Assembly: GCA_016712535.1 (NCBI GenBank)
Contig: JADJQW010000002.1
Span: forward strand, 2,170,001-2,234,000
Length of the DNA: 64,000 nucleotides
Direction of reading: 5' to 3'
Source of the DNA: Flavobacteriales bacterium
GTDB taxonomy: Bacteria; Bacteroidota; Bacteroidia; Flavobacteriales_F; PHOS-HE28
The position numbers were made by a program, and so were the translations under genes. The notes beneath the pieces are model-generated. The model did no database searches. It saw only the letters and a list, made by a program, of their open reading frames with translations, and was not told where the DNA came from. Below are positions 1 through 8,312 of the stretch, in pieces. Position 1 is the stretch's first letter. The number at the start of each line of letters is the position of its first letter.

Positions 1-384
1 AGCAGCGCCTACTTCGGCCAGCTGGTGCGCAAAGGCGTGCTGAACACCTTCGCCCTTACGTACGTGGACGACAACCGGGAAGAATTGAAGCGCCGTTACA
101 GCAGCGTTGACCAGTTCCGGCAAATGTTCCAGGTGGGCGATGTGATGCTCGATGCCTTGACCGCCTATGCCGTTCAAGAGGGGGTGGCGGAAGATGCCGA
201 GGGCCTGGCGCGGTCGCGTGACCTGATCGCCCTGCGTCTGAAAGCCCTGATGGCGCGCGACCTTTGGGACACCTCGGCCTACTGGCAGGTGATCAACAGC
301 GACAACATGGTCGACCGCAGCTTCCAGAGGGCATTGGAGGTGCTCTCTGACAACAGCTTTCAGCGCCTAGGCATGTCGCGCTGA
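1..384 (+). CDS. S41 family C-terminal processing peptidase, C-terminal fragment (5' end outside window)
   Basis: This is the last 127 codons of a gene that begins before the window; the frame is open from base 1 and ends at TGA 382-384. The residues (SSAYFGQLVRKGVLNTF, then YVDDNREELKRRY and a short helical end) match the region after the catalytic core of Bacteroidota S41 carboxyl-terminal processing proteases. These are periplasmic or secreted serine proteases with a PDZ domain. The PDZ domain and the Ser/Lys dyad are not in the window, so the family call rests only on the C-terminal signature. An intrinsic terminator follows 24 bases downstream. Confidence 0.6.
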   Translation, partial: SSAYFGQLVRKGVLNTFALTYVDDNREELKRRYSSVDQFRQMFQVGDVMLDALTAYAVQEGVAEDAEGLARSRDLIALRLKALMARDLWDTSAYWQVINSDNMVDRSFQRALEVLSDNSFQRLGMSR

Positions 385-407
385 GCCCAATCCTCAAGGA
401 ATCGTTA

Positions 408-441
408 AGACCCGCGCACCTGGCGGGTCTTCTCCTATTTT
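408..441 (+). terminator. Intrinsic terminator after the S41 peptidase gene
   Basis: AGACCCGC (408-415) pairs perfectly with GCGGGTCT (423-430) around a 7-base loop. It is followed by a T-rich tract TCTCCTATTTT. It separates the peptidase gene from the DUF1573 gene. Confidence 0.8.
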
Positions 442-479
442 CGCCCCCCGAATCACCGAAATCCGCCAACCAGAGCACC

Positions 480-1046
480 ATGAAAGACAAGATCCAGATT
501 GCCCTCTTGGGCCTGATCGCAGTAGCACTGGGCGTAATCGCCTGGGGCCAATTGAAAGACAGCGGCTCCGACGCCACTGAGACCAGCGTGGTGGCTGCCG
601 CAAGCAGCACTCCCGCTTCGAGCGAGACCTTCGATCCAGCGGCAGCCAGCGCCGCGCCGGTCGTGGACAACCGTCCGAAGACCACGATGACCTTCGGCAA
701 GTATGAGCATGACTTCGGCAACGTGAAACAGGACAGCAAGAACAAGTACGTCTTCGCCTTCACGAATTCCGGCAAGGAGCCCTTGATCATCGAGAGCGCC
801 ACCGGTAGCTGCGGATGCACCGTGCCGAATTACCCCAAGGCGCCCATCCCGCCAGGCGGCACAGGCGAGATTGAAGTGGAGTACAGCCCTGGCAAGCAAG
901 AGAACCAGCAACAGAAGACCGTGAAGGTGGTGGCCAACACGGAGCCCAAGGAGACCGAGTTGCGCATCAAGGCCTTCGTTCAACCCGGCACCGGAGACCC
1001 CAATGCCAAAGGCGAAGAACCCCAGACCATCACGATCGGCCAATAA
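480..1046 (+). CDS. DUF1573 domain-containing protein
   Basis: The protein is 188 residues. An N-terminal hydrophobic segment (about residues 7-24, ALLGLIAVALGVIAWG) acts as signal or membrane anchor. A Ser/Ala-rich linker follows, then a DUF1573 domain from about residue 63. The domain shows the usual features: YEHDFGNV, FTNSGKEPLII, and the GSCGCTVP cysteine motif followed by P-x-x-PGG. DUF1573 folds as an Ig-like (ASH/MSP-type) beta-sandwich. It is common in secreted or periplasmic Bacteroidota proteins and has no established biochemical role. The gene is monocistronic, bounded by terminators on both sides. The ATG at 480 puts the hydrophobic segment at the very N-terminus. Confidence 0.85.
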   Translation: MKDKIQIALLGLIAVALGVIAWGQLKDSGSDATETSVVAAASSTPASSETFDPAAASAAPVVDNRPKTTMTFGKYEHDFGNVKQDSKNKYVFAFTNSGKEPLIIESATGSCGCTVPNYPKAPIPPGGTGEIEVEYSPGKQENQQQKTVKVVANTEPKETELRIKAFVQPGTGDPNAKGEEPQTITIGQ

Positions 1047-1066
1047 CCGCCCATTCCACGCATCAG

Positions 1067-1097
1067 AGGCCCCGCCAACCAGCGGGGCTTCTTCATT
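1067..1097 (+). terminator. Intrinsic terminator after the DUF1573 gene
   Basis: GCCCCGC (1069-1075) pairs with GCGGGGC (1082-1088), extended by A-T and G-T pairs, and is followed by TTCTTCATT. It lies just before the convergent pterin dehydratase gene ends at 1114. Confidence 0.75.
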
Positions 1098-1113
1098 GCA
1101 GTCCGGGCTCAGC

Positions 1114-1353
1114 TTACCCGGCTATCGAGTCAATCGCTGCAGCGAGCCGACGGTCCTTCTCGGTGATCGCGCCGCCAGTGTCGTGCGTGCTCAGGCGGAT
1201 GCGCACCGTGTTCCACACGTTGGTCCAATCCGGGTGATGGTTGAACTTCTCCGCGACGAGAGCCACACGCGTCATGAACGCAAAGGCCTCGCTGAAGTCC
1301 GCGAAGCGGAATTCGCGGCAGAGCTGCCCGCCTTCTTCGGTCCAGGCGCTCAT
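1114..1353 (-). CDS. phhB: 4a-hydroxytetrahydrobiopterin dehydratase (pterin-4-alpha-carbinolamine dehydratase)
   Basis: The protein is 79 residues, somewhat shorter than typical family members (about 95-110). It holds the family core: FNHHPDWTNVWNTVRIRL, then a D-x-GG loop and TEKDRRLAAAID. The HHP and the later acidic position match the PCD active-site pattern. The enzyme dehydrates 4a-hydroxytetrahydropterin, recycling the cofactor of aromatic amino-acid hydroxylases in the cytoplasm. No such hydroxylase is visible here, and stand-alone PCD proteins can have other roles. Its ATG overlaps the stop of the upstream S46 peptidase by ATGA (1350-1353), so the two are probably co-transcribed. Confidence 0.85.
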   Translation of the reverse strand: MSAWTEEGGQLCREFRFADFSEAFAFMTRVALVAEKFNHHPDWTNVWNTVRIRLSTHDTGGAITEKDRRLAAAIDSIAG

Positions 1354-3560
1354 CGGTGAATGGGCAGGTTGATGGTGCGCGGCTCACCGCGCCCCACGAG
1401 GTTCATCTCAGCGACCAAGTGACCGGCCCCTGCGAACTTGTCGATCAGGAACAGGATGTAGCGTGCATCAACGCAGATGTTCCGGCATTTGTCCGGGTCG
1501 AACTGGATATCGCTCATGGTGCTCTCCCAACTGCGGTCGAAGTTGAGTCCGATGAGCTCTCCGCGCCCATTCAGCACCGGGCTGCCGCTATTGCCGCCTG
1601 TGGTGTGCAGCGAGCTGGTGAAGCACACCGGCATGTTGCCATTCGCTCCGTACCGACCGAAATCCTTCGCTCGATTCAGGTCAATGAGGCGCTGAGGCAA
1701 ATCGAACTCGGCATCCCCGGGAATGTGCTTCTCCACGACCCCATCGAGGGTGGTGTAGTGCAGGTAGGTTACGCCATCGCGCGGCGCGCTGCCCTCCACT
1801 TTGCCGTAGCTGAGGCGCAATGTGCTGTTGGCGTCGGGCCAGTAGGTCTTCTCCGGGTGCAATTCCATCATGCCCTTCACATAGGTCCTCATGGCTGCCT
1901 CGATCCTATCACTGAGCTGGGTGTGCGCCGGCCTCACCTTTTCCAGGAATGCCTGCTGGAAGCTGCGGGCCAGTTCGTATCCGGGGTCTTTCGCAAGTCT
2001 CTTCAGGGCGCCGGGGGTTGGTTTGCGCAGCGCTTTCCTCAGGCGTTCAAGGTCCGTGAAAGCGCTGCGGGCGTACAGGTCATCGACCCATGCATACCAC
2101 TGGCTCTTGTGCGAAAGGTCCTTTGCGGGCAGCGCATCGGGCAGCAAGTGCGGCGGCATGTGCTGCCGATAAATAGGGAGCAGCGCCTTCATCACGCGCT
2201 TATCCACTTCCGGATCGTGCGCGGCGAAATGCGCCTCGGCGGCCTGAAGCAATCTGGCCGCCTCGGCCCCGATCTTCCCATCCTTGCGGAGCGCCTCTTG
2301 CTGCTCGATCAAGTCCTTGAAGCCATCGGCGAAACGAAGCAGCTCGGGCCCGTAGTAGACCATCTCCACGAAGAGGTCGCGCGCGGTCGCGAATGCCACG
2401 TAGTCGCCATAGGCAGCCTTGAGCGTGACGAGCGCTTGGGCGTACTCGGGCTTCCCCATCTCCTTCGCCTTGGCGTTGTATGCTTCTTCGTAGGCACGCT
2501 TCGCATCAAGCGTTCGCAGCTCTTTAAGCCCACGGCGCTGGCCGATCCACTTCTTCCAAGCATTGCTGATGCCCGCCTGCTTGTCGGCGTACATCAACCG
2601 AAGACGGTCGCTGCTGGCCATGGCGGCATCGATCACGCCAAGGCTGGCCGAACGCATGGCGATGCGGGCTGGATCCTGTTTCTCTTGCACGTATTCCACG
2701 GCGTAGCTGGTGAGGTATCGCTGCGTTTGTCCGGGGAAGCCGAAGATCATGGCGAAGTCGCCCTCCTTGACGCCTTCAAGGCTGATCGGAAGCACATGGC
2801 GCGGTGCGAAGGGCACATTGGCATCGCTGGGGTCGGACGGTTTGCCATCGGGGCCTGCATAGATCCGGAAGAGGCTGAAGTCAGCGTTGTGGCGCGGCCA
2901 CATCCAGTTGTCGGTATCGCCGCCATACTTCCCGATGCTCGATGGCGGCGCTCCCACCAAGCGAACATCGCGGAAGGTCTCGGTGACGATGAGGTAGTAG
3001 CTGTTGCCGTAGTTGAAAGGGCGCACAACGGCTTTGTAATGCGTTCCCGCAATGGCCTCATCGATGATGGTCTTGCTCAACTGGGCCACCAGATCGCGCC
3101 GTGCTTGCTCATTGCCCTCCACCGCAGCCGTGATCATGGGTGCGATCCGCTCGGTCACATCCTCCATGCGCACAACGAATGTCGCTGTAAGGCCGGGGTT
3201 GCGCAATTCGTCGGCTTTCGTGGCCGCCCAGAAGCCATTCTTCAACCGGTCATTCTCCACCGTGCTGTGGTCGGTGATGGCGCTGAAGCCGCAATGATGA
3301 TTGGTGAGGATCAGGCCTTGGCCGCTGATCACTTCGGCCGTACAGCCGCCACCGAAAAGGACGATCGCATCCTTCAGGCTGCTGCGGTTGATGCTGTAGA
3401 TGTCATCGGCGGAGAGTTCCAGGCCGGCGGATTGCAGGTCACCCTCGATGCTCTTGAGCAAGGTAGGCAGCCACATGCCCTCGTGCGACCGCGCATGGAA
3501 CGGGCCTGAAAGGGTGAACAGCAGGGAGGCTGCAAGGGCTGGGATGGGACTTGCGCGCAT
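1350..3560 (-). CDS. S46 family dipeptidyl-peptidase (DPP7/DPP11 type, DPP11-like)
   Basis: The protein is 736 residues with a signal peptide (about residues 1-25). The S46 serine-peptidase triad is readable: His in TNHHCG (residues 86-91), Asp in WPRHNADFSLFR, and Ser658 in GNSGSPVLNG. S46 enzymes are secreted or periplasmic and release dipeptides from oligopeptides; they are restricted mostly to bacteria using peptides as food. Eighteen residues after the catalytic Ser lies Arg676 (LNFDRSWE). In characterised enzymes Arg at this place marks DPP11 (Asp/Glu at P1) and Gly marks DPP7, so acidic specificity is inferred. The length fits the family (about 710-730). It is divergent from the gene at 3664. 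Confidence 0.92.
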   Translation of the reverse strand: MRASPIPALAASLLFTLSGPFHARSHEGMWLPTLLKSIEGDLQSAGLELSADDIYSINRSSLKDAIVLFGGGCTAEVISGQGLILTNHHCGFSAITDHSTVENDRLKNGFWAATKADELRNPGLTATFVVRMEDVTERIAPMITAAVEGNEQARRDLVAQLSKTIIDEAIAGTHYKAVVRPFNYGNSYYLIVTETFRDVRLVGAPPSSIGKYGGDTDNWMWPRHNADFSLFRIYAGPDGKPSDPSDANVPFAPRHVLPISLEGVKEGDFAMIFGFPGQTQRYLTSYAVEYVQEKQDPARIAMRSASLGVIDAAMASSDRLRLMYADKQAGISNAWKKWIGQRRGLKELRTLDAKRAYEEAYNAKAKEMGKPEYAQALVTLKAAYGDYVAFATARDLFVEMVYYGPELLRFADGFKDLIEQQEALRKDGKIGAEAARLLQAAEAHFAAHDPEVDKRVMKALLPIYRQHMPPHLLPDALPAKDLSHKSQWYAWVDDLYARSAFTDLERLRKALRKPTPGALKRLAKDPGYELARSFQQAFLEKVRPAHTQLSDRIEAAMRTYVKGMMELHPEKTYWPDANSTLRLSYGKVEGSAPRDGVTYLHYTTLDGVVEKHIPGDAEFDLPQRLIDLNRAKDFGRYGANGNMPVCFTSSLHTTGGNSGSPVLNGRGELIGLNFDRSWESTMSDIQFDPDKCRNICVDARYILFLIDKFAGAGHLVAEMNLVGRGEPRTINLPIHR

Positions 3561-3663
3561 GTTGTGATTCGGGATTCGGCTGGCGGGCTAAAGTAGGTGA
3601 CGTCGGGTGCCATGAATCCACGGTGAACCGATACCTTTCCTGCACCCTTTGATACCTTGAGCC

Positions 3664-6156
3664 ATGCCCTTCAAGCACATCGCGCGCAGCGTTTGCTGCT
3701 TCCTTGCCTTTTTCCCGGTGATCGCGCCAGCGCAGGATTTCACGCTGCTCACCAGCTGGCCGGAGGCAAACGGTGAAGTCCAGGCCATTGAATTGGACGA
3801 AGCCGCTGGTGTGCTTTACATCTCAGGGAACTTCACGGAGGTGAATGGAGTCGCGCGCGGGCGCATTGCTGCTGTTGACCTTTCAACCGGGTCCCTGCTC
3901 CCTTGGGCCCCGATGGCCAACGGCAATGTCCAAGACATGCTCGTCGCGGGCGATTCCATCATCGTCACCGGCGGCTTCACGGAGATCGATGGGCAGCCCA
4001 GGAGCAGATTGGCATCCATCGATGCTTCAACCGGTGCACTGCGTCCGTGGTCGCCTCAATTGAATGCCAACGGATTCGCCGTGCATCTCCATCAAGGCTT
4101 GGTGTATGTGGGCGGCAGCTTCAGTTCGATCGATACCCAGCCTCGCCCCCTGTTGGCGGCTTTCGACCCGGTTTCCGGTGAACTGACCGCATTCAGCCCT
4201 TTCGGAACCGGTTCGGGCGTTATCCGGGCCATGGTCTCCAACGGCCCCAACCTGATCATTGGCGGCCTGTTCGGCGCGGTTGGTGGCGCCTCGCGGAATA
4301 ATGCGGCGGAACTGGATGTGAACACGGGCTTGGCCACTGCATGGGAGGCGAACACGAACAACGTTGTGGTGGGGCTGCATGCTTCGCCTTCCAGCATCCT
4401 GATCGGCGGACAGTTCACCACGGTTGACGGGATCGCCCGAATCGGCATGGCTGAGGTGACGAGCGCGGATGGAACCTTGACTTCCTGGGATCCGCAGCTC
4501 ACCGCGCCCGGCGGCGGCGGCCGGTGCTTTGCGCGTGCTCCCGGCATCGATTTCATCGGTGGCTTCTTCACGCATGTCGGCGGCCAGCCCAACTCGCATG
4601 TGGCGGCCTTGGATCCGTCCTCAGCGGCGTTGCTCAATTCCTCGATCAGCGCTGGCACGATCGTGAACGCCCTTGCTGTGCATGCCGGCCGGGTTTTCTT
4701 CGGTGGCTCGTTCGCAACCGTGAGCCCAGGCGGTGCCCGGTCGCGATTCGCCGCATTCAGCTACTGCTTGCCGTCGCCTTGGTATGCCGATTCCGATGAA
4801 GATGGCCTTGGGGATCCGACTACCACGGTAACGGCGTGCACCGGACCGGCCGGATTCGTTGCAGACAACACCGATTGCGACGACAACGACCCACTGATCA
4901 CCGGACCGATGACGTGGTACGTTGATGCGGACGGCGATGGCTTCGGCAGCCCGTCGGACAGCACGGTGGCCTGCGAACAGCCGTCTGGCTATGCACCATT
5001 GCCCGACGACTGCGATGACTCGAATCCGAGCATCAATGACGCCAATGCGTGGTACATCGATGCGGATGGCGATGGCCTCGGTGATCCGGATATCTGGGTC
5101 ATCGCGTGCCTGGGTCCGCCGGGCTGGGTGGAGGTTGATACCGATTGCGACGACAGCGACCCTCTGGTGACAGGACCTGTGGATTGGTACATTGATCTCG
5201 ACGGCGACGGATTCGGGAATCCGGCGATCAGCACCCTGGCCTGCACGCAACCACCGGGTTACGCGAGCGCCCCGACCGATTGCGATGACTCGGATTTCCT
5301 GCTATACCCCGGCGCGGCCTGCGACGATGGAGATCCGCTCACCGGCAACGACGTGATACAGGCCTACCCGGGGTGCTCCTGTGCAGGGCAGTCGCTGACC
5401 GTCTCGGCCAAGCTCTATCTGCAAGGGTGCTACTCGGTTTTCAGCGGCTTGATGACCGATCACCTGCGTATCCATGGCCTGATCCCGCTTACGGAGCCTT
5501 ATTCGGGCCTGGGCTACGTCCCGGCCGGGGCGCTATCACCAGCCGGCGCCAGCATTGATGCGAGCGTTCTGTTGCCAGCATCCGTCGTGCTGAATGACAT
5601 AGTTGACTGGGTGGTCCTGGAACTACGCCACCCCGATGATGGGGCCGTTCGGATCGCCACGCGCTACGTGCTCGTGCAGCGCGATGGTGATGTTGTTGAC
5701 CTGGACGGCGTGTCACCGGTGCGTTTCCCTGTGCCTATTGGGAATTACCGGCTCGCGGCCCTGCATCGCAACCACAAGGGCGTGGTCACGGATGCGGGTG
5801 CTCCGCTCGATGGGGCTTTCGTGGATTTCACCGATGCAAGCACGGCCGTAGCATTCGGCGCCTCTGCTCGAGCCCCCTTGGGTCCTGTGGTGGGGCTCAT
5901 CAACGGGGATGTGACGTTCAACGACAACGTGAGCTATTTGGGGCTTGGCAACGACCGCGACCCGATCCTGCTAGCCATCGGCGGCTCCGTACCGACGAAT
6001 GTGGTGTCCGGGGCATACGCCACCTCGGATGTGAACATGGACGGGACCATAAAGTACATCGGCGAGCAGAATGACCGTGATCCTATCCTCACCGCCATCG
6101 GAGGCACGGTGCCGACCAACGTGCTTTCAAACGCATTCCTGCACAGCACGCCTTGA
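3664..6156 (+). CDS. Secreted beta-propeller protein with MopE-like acidic repeats and C-terminal twin NDRDPIL module
   Basis: The protein is 830 residues with a signal peptide ending near APAQD. Residues about 25-365 hold delta-60-like propeller repeats (LYISGNFTEVNG, SIIVTGGFTEIDGQ, LVYVGGSFSSIDTQ). Residues about 370-550 hold four MopE-like putative calcium-binding repeats with WYxDxDxDGxGxP and DCDDxxP cores. One cysteine-rich unit follows (CDDGDPLTGNDV), resembling the repeat of the giant adhesin at 8364-22982. From about residue 582 to the end is a module shared with the WD40 protein at 41710-43425. It closes with two dockerin-like loops (DVTFNDNVSYLG and DVNMDGTIKYIG), each followed by NDRDPIL and GGxVPT. 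No canonical T9SS domain is seen. Function is unknown; it is probably extracellular. Confidence 0.8.
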   Translation: MPFKHIARSVCCFLAFFPVIAPAQDFTLLTSWPEANGEVQAIELDEAAGVLYISGNFTEVNGVARGRIAAVDLSTGSLLPWAPMANGNVQDMLVAGDSIIVTGGFTEIDGQPRSRLASIDASTGALRPWSPQLNANGFAVHLHQGLVYVGGSFSSIDTQPRPLLAAFDPVSGELTAFSPFGTGSGVIRAMVSNGPNLIIGGLFGAVGGASRNNAAELDVNTGLATAWEANTNNVVVGLHASPSSILIGGQFTTVDGIARIGMAEVTSADGTLTSWDPQLTAPGGGGRCFARAPGIDFIGGFFTHVGGQPNSHVAALDPSSAALLNSSISAGTIVNALAVHAGRVFFGGSFATVSPGGARSRFAAFSYCLPSPWYADSDEDGLGDPTTTVTACTGPAGFVADNTDCDDNDPLITGPMTWYVDADGDGFGSPSDSTVACEQPSGYAPLPDDCDDSNPSINDANAWYIDADGDGLGDPDIWVIACLGPPGWVEVDTDCDDSDPLVTGPVDWYIDLDGDGFGNPAISTLACTQPPGYASAPTDCDDSDFLLYPGAACDDGDPLTGNDVIQAYPGCSCAGQSLTVSAKLYLQGCYSVFSGLMTDHLRIHGLIPLTEPYSGLGYVPAGALSPAGASIDASVLLPASVVLNDIVDWVVLELRHPDDGAVRIATRYVLVQRDGDVVDLDGVSPVRFPVPIGNYRLAALHRNHKGVVTDAGAPLDGAFVDFTDASTAVAFGASARAPLGPVVGLINGDVTFNDNVSYLGLGNDRDPILLAIGGSVPTNVVSGAYATSDVNMDGTIKYIGEQNDRDPILTAIGGTVPTNVLSNAFLHSTP

Positions 6157-6161
6157 AACCG

Positions 6162-6190
6162 TGGCCCATCCGTCCCGTACGAATGGGCCA
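6162..6190 (+). other. Inverted repeat running into the start codon of the next gene
   Basis: TGGCCCAT (6162-6169) and ATGGGCCA (6183-6190) are a perfect 8-bp inverted repeat with a 13-base spacer. No T-tract follows. The last base of the right arm is the A of the ATG at 6190, so the hairpin would abut the start codon. Confidence 0.55.
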
Positions 6191-7380
6191 TGAACAAGCA
6201 GATACTCCTTGCTGCGACCGGCTGCTTTCTTGTCCTCGGTCTCGCTTCTCAACCAGTGGTTGATATCACTTTGGCCGATAATGGCAACAACCAGCTCGAA
6301 GTCAGGCTTCGTCCGAACGGCCCCTTCAATGAGGTCGTGAGCGGCGTGGTCTTCACACTGCGTTGGCAAGAGACCTTCGGTCCTGCCCTTTCGGTCTACC
6401 AACCTGTGTGGCCTCAGTCCGAGTTCATGCCCATCTCATCAACGCCAATCGTCAACCCTGGCAATGGCTACTTGTACCGCACCTACACGGCCGTGGCGCT
6501 CTCCATGATGAGCGATTTCGGGCGCGTTTGGGAAGGCGGCATGGAATACCCGGTGTGCGTGATGGACATCCTCACGCCAGGTTTGGAAGTGTACCTCGGC
6601 AACGACGATTTCACCGCCGCCAACAACCGCGACTACTTCGTTTCGCTCAACGGCATGGAGCGCACCGGAATCGTGTTCCCGAGCCCCATTCCGCAGGTGA
6701 GCGCCAAGGCGGTGAACAGCGGCAACGGTTTCATTGATGTACTGCTCACCCCGGAGTCAGACTATTTCGGGTGGGTCAACTCTATCGATTTCTCCCTGCG
6801 CTGGCCCGCGAACGGCAGCAGCTTAGGGGCCATCGTCCAGGATGCCGCGATCAGCGAAGCGCTTCCTCTCGAGAAGGTGGGGCCGGAGGTGACCTCGAAC
6901 GGATTCACCTATCAGCGCTTCCATGGCGAGGGCACCATCAGCCTCGCTCGAGCGCAACAGTCCTGGCTGGGCAATGAAGACCACCTTCTTCTGCGCCTGC
7001 CGATCAGCGGATCAATCGCCGATGCCACCGTCGCTGACGACCAATGGACCTCGACCCAAGAGGGCAACTACAGCATCGTGCTGAATGGCGAGCCCCGGGC
7101 GGGCGGAACCGACGAGAACTCTGCCAGCACCGGCCCGAACTTCAGCGAGGTGATCCCCTCCATGCAGATCGTAAACGATGAGCTTCAGGTGACCACCGCA
7201 ATGGGCGGATCGGGCACATTGGTGCTCTCCGTGCTGAACGCGGCGGGACAGCCCATGATGAGCACGCGCGCCAAGTGGGGCGCCATTCACCGGATCAACG
7301 TGGCCTCGTGGCCATCTGGCATGTACATCATGCGCGCGCAGACCGACGCTGGAATGACCGCGCGCCGTTTCCTCAAATAG
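6190..7380 (+). CDS. T9SS type A sorting domain-containing secreted protein
   Basis: The protein is 396 residues with an N-terminal signal peptide (MNKQILLAATGCFLVLG region). Two related beta-rich segments follow, each holding a 'V-x-F-T/S-L-R-W' strand (residues about 20-160 and 165-310), suggesting a duplicated Ig- or cohesin-like fold. The last about 70 residues are a type A T9SS sorting domain: LQVTTAMGGSGTLVLSVLNA, then NVASWPSGMYIMRAQTD and a basic-aromatic end RRFLK. The protein should cross the outer membrane through the type IX system and have this domain removed. Its cargo function is not recognisable. It lies 33 bases after the previous secreted-protein gene, so co-transcription is possible. 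Confidence 0.85.
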   Translation: MNKQILLAATGCFLVLGLASQPVVDITLADNGNNQLEVRLRPNGPFNEVVSGVVFTLRWQETFGPALSVYQPVWPQSEFMPISSTPIVNPGNGYLYRTYTAVALSMMSDFGRVWEGGMEYPVCVMDILTPGLEVYLGNDDFTAANNRDYFVSLNGMERTGIVFPSPIPQVSAKAVNSGNGFIDVLLTPESDYFGWVNSIDFSLRWPANGSSLGAIVQDAAISEALPLEKVGPEVTSNGFTYQRFHGEGTISLARAQQSWLGNEDHLLLRLPISGSIADATVADDQWTSTQEGNYSIVLNGEPRAGGTDENSASTGPNFSEVIPSMQIVNDELQVTTAMGGSGTLVLSVLNAAGQPMMSTRAKWGAIHRINVASWPSGMYIMRAQTDAGMTARRFLK

Positions 7381-7398
7381 CCGTTTCAAGCGCATCAG

Positions 7399-7433
7399 GA
7401 GCCGCGAAGTGCCAGCGCGCCTTGCGGCTCTTG
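7399..7433. terminator. Possible bidirectional terminator between convergent genes
   Basis: GAGCCGC (7399-7405) pairs with GCGGCTC (7424-7430) around an 18-base loop that can extend the stem imperfectly. T-tracts are weak on both sides. The position between two converging genes supports the role. Confidence 0.45.
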
Positions 7434-7437
7434 CCAT

Positions 7438-7692
7438 TCAAGGGTGCTGCTCAATGCCATTGGTAGCCGGGGCCGCGCGCTTGACCGTTGAATGGCTCAC
7501 CAGCCAGGCCACCAATGCAACCAGGAGCAGGATCAGGAAGGCCTTCGGGTCCTTATAGATGGGCCTGTGGAGCCGATCGCGCGCACGCTGGTAATTGTGG
7601 ATCAGCTTGCCGCTATCCCGGTAGCGCCTCAATTCATCGTCGGAGGGTTCCCGGCCGGGGCCTTCGGGTGATATGCGGTAGCGGTGCCTCAT
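7438..7692 (-). CDS. Small single-pass membrane protein coupled to an ECF sigma factor (possible anti-sigma factor)
   Basis: The protein is 84 residues. A charged N-terminal part (about residues 1-50, rich in Arg/Asp/Glu, with DDELRRYRDSGKL) is followed by one transmembrane segment (AFLILLLVALVAWLVSH, about residues 51-67) and a short tail. Its ATG overlaps the sigma-factor stop by ATGA (7689-7692), so the two are translationally coupled. That arrangement is typical of sigma/anti-sigma pairs. No zinc anti-sigma motif (HxxxCxxC) is present and sequence similarity to known anti-sigma factors was not recognised. The anti-sigma role is therefore inferred from position and topology only. Confidence 0.6.
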   Translation of the reverse strand: MRHRYRISPEGPGREPSDDELRRYRDSGKLIHNYQRARDRLHRPIYKDPKAFLILLLVALVAWLVSHSTVKRAAPATNGIEQHP

Positions 7693-8231
7693 GCCTTCGG
7701 TGCAAGGTAGGATCGCAGCGCGCTGAGCGTCCTGTGGGTGCGCATCTTGGCAGCATCCTCCCCGATGCCGAGCACCTGCCCGACTTCCTGATAGCTGAGC
7801 CCATCCATGAAGCGCAGGTGGATCAGCTGGGCGCGTGCTTCGTCCAGGCCGGAGAGCGCTTGAGCCACGCGTTCCATGTCCGAGGGGTCCAAATGGAGCT
7901 CCATCTCCGCCACCATGCCCTTCACCTGTTTCACGCTCAAATCGATCAGGACTTCCTTTCTCTTCCGCCAGTGCATGCGCAGTTCGTTCAGCGCGATGCG
8001 GTACAGCCAAGCCCTGAAGGGAAGTCCGCGCGATTCGTACCGGTGGATGGATAGCATGGCTTTCACGAATGCCTGTTGGGTGAGGTCGGCTGTCAGTTCG
8101 CGATCTGCTGCTCGGCGGAGGATGAATCGGAAAACATCGCCGAAGTATCGCTCATACAAGGGCCCGAAAGCCTCTGTAGAGCTCTTGGCCAGGGCCACTT
8201 GCCGGTCGTCGAACCCTTGATCGGATCCCAT
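7689..8231 (-). CDS. ECF-type RNA polymerase sigma factor (sigma-70 family)
   Basis: The protein is 180 residues from the ATG at 8231. Region 2 is visible as YERYFGDVFRFILRR, DLTQQAFVKAM and PFRAWLYRIALNELR. Region 4 is visible as LSGLDEARAQLIHLRF, then YQEVGQVLGIGEDAAKMRTH, a helix-turn-helix for the -35 element. A longer frame exists upstream to 8297, but it adds only a basic, non-conserved leader, so the internal ATG is preferred. It is followed by the small membrane protein (ATGA overlap) and is divergent from the giant adhesin operon about 130 bases away. Control of that operon is plausible but unproven. Confidence 0.9.
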   Translation of the reverse strand: MGSDQGFDDRQVALAKSSTEAFGPLYERYFGDVFRFILRRAADRELTADLTQQAFVKAMLSIHRYESRGLPFRAWLYRIALNELRMHWRKRKEVLIDLSVKQVKGMVAEMELHLDPSDMERVAQALSGLDEARAQLIHLRFMDGLSYQEVGQVLGIGEDAAKMRTHRTLSALRSYLAPKA

Positions 8232-8298
8232 TCTGCCACGGAATGCCCTGAGCGCGACAAGGTAACGGCGAGGGCGGCTGAAACCGTGCGCCCCCATG

Positions 8299-8312
8299 CC
8301 CGTTGAAACGGG
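8299..8312. promoter_or_regulatory. Short palindrome in the sigma factor/adhesin divergent region
   Basis: CCCGTT-GA-AACGGG is a perfect 6-bp dyad with a 2-base centre. It lies between the divergent ECF sigma factor start (8231) and the adhesin start (8364). The remaining 130 bases show no strong TAnnTTTG box; a weak TTG-N20-TAATCACC lies at 8328-8358. An operator role is a guess. Confidence 0.3.

Noticed and set aside
1356..3509. A 717-codon plus-strand frame opposite the S46 peptidase
   Set aside because: The minus-strand gene has the full S46 motifs; the opposite frame is a high-GC shadow without recognisable domains.
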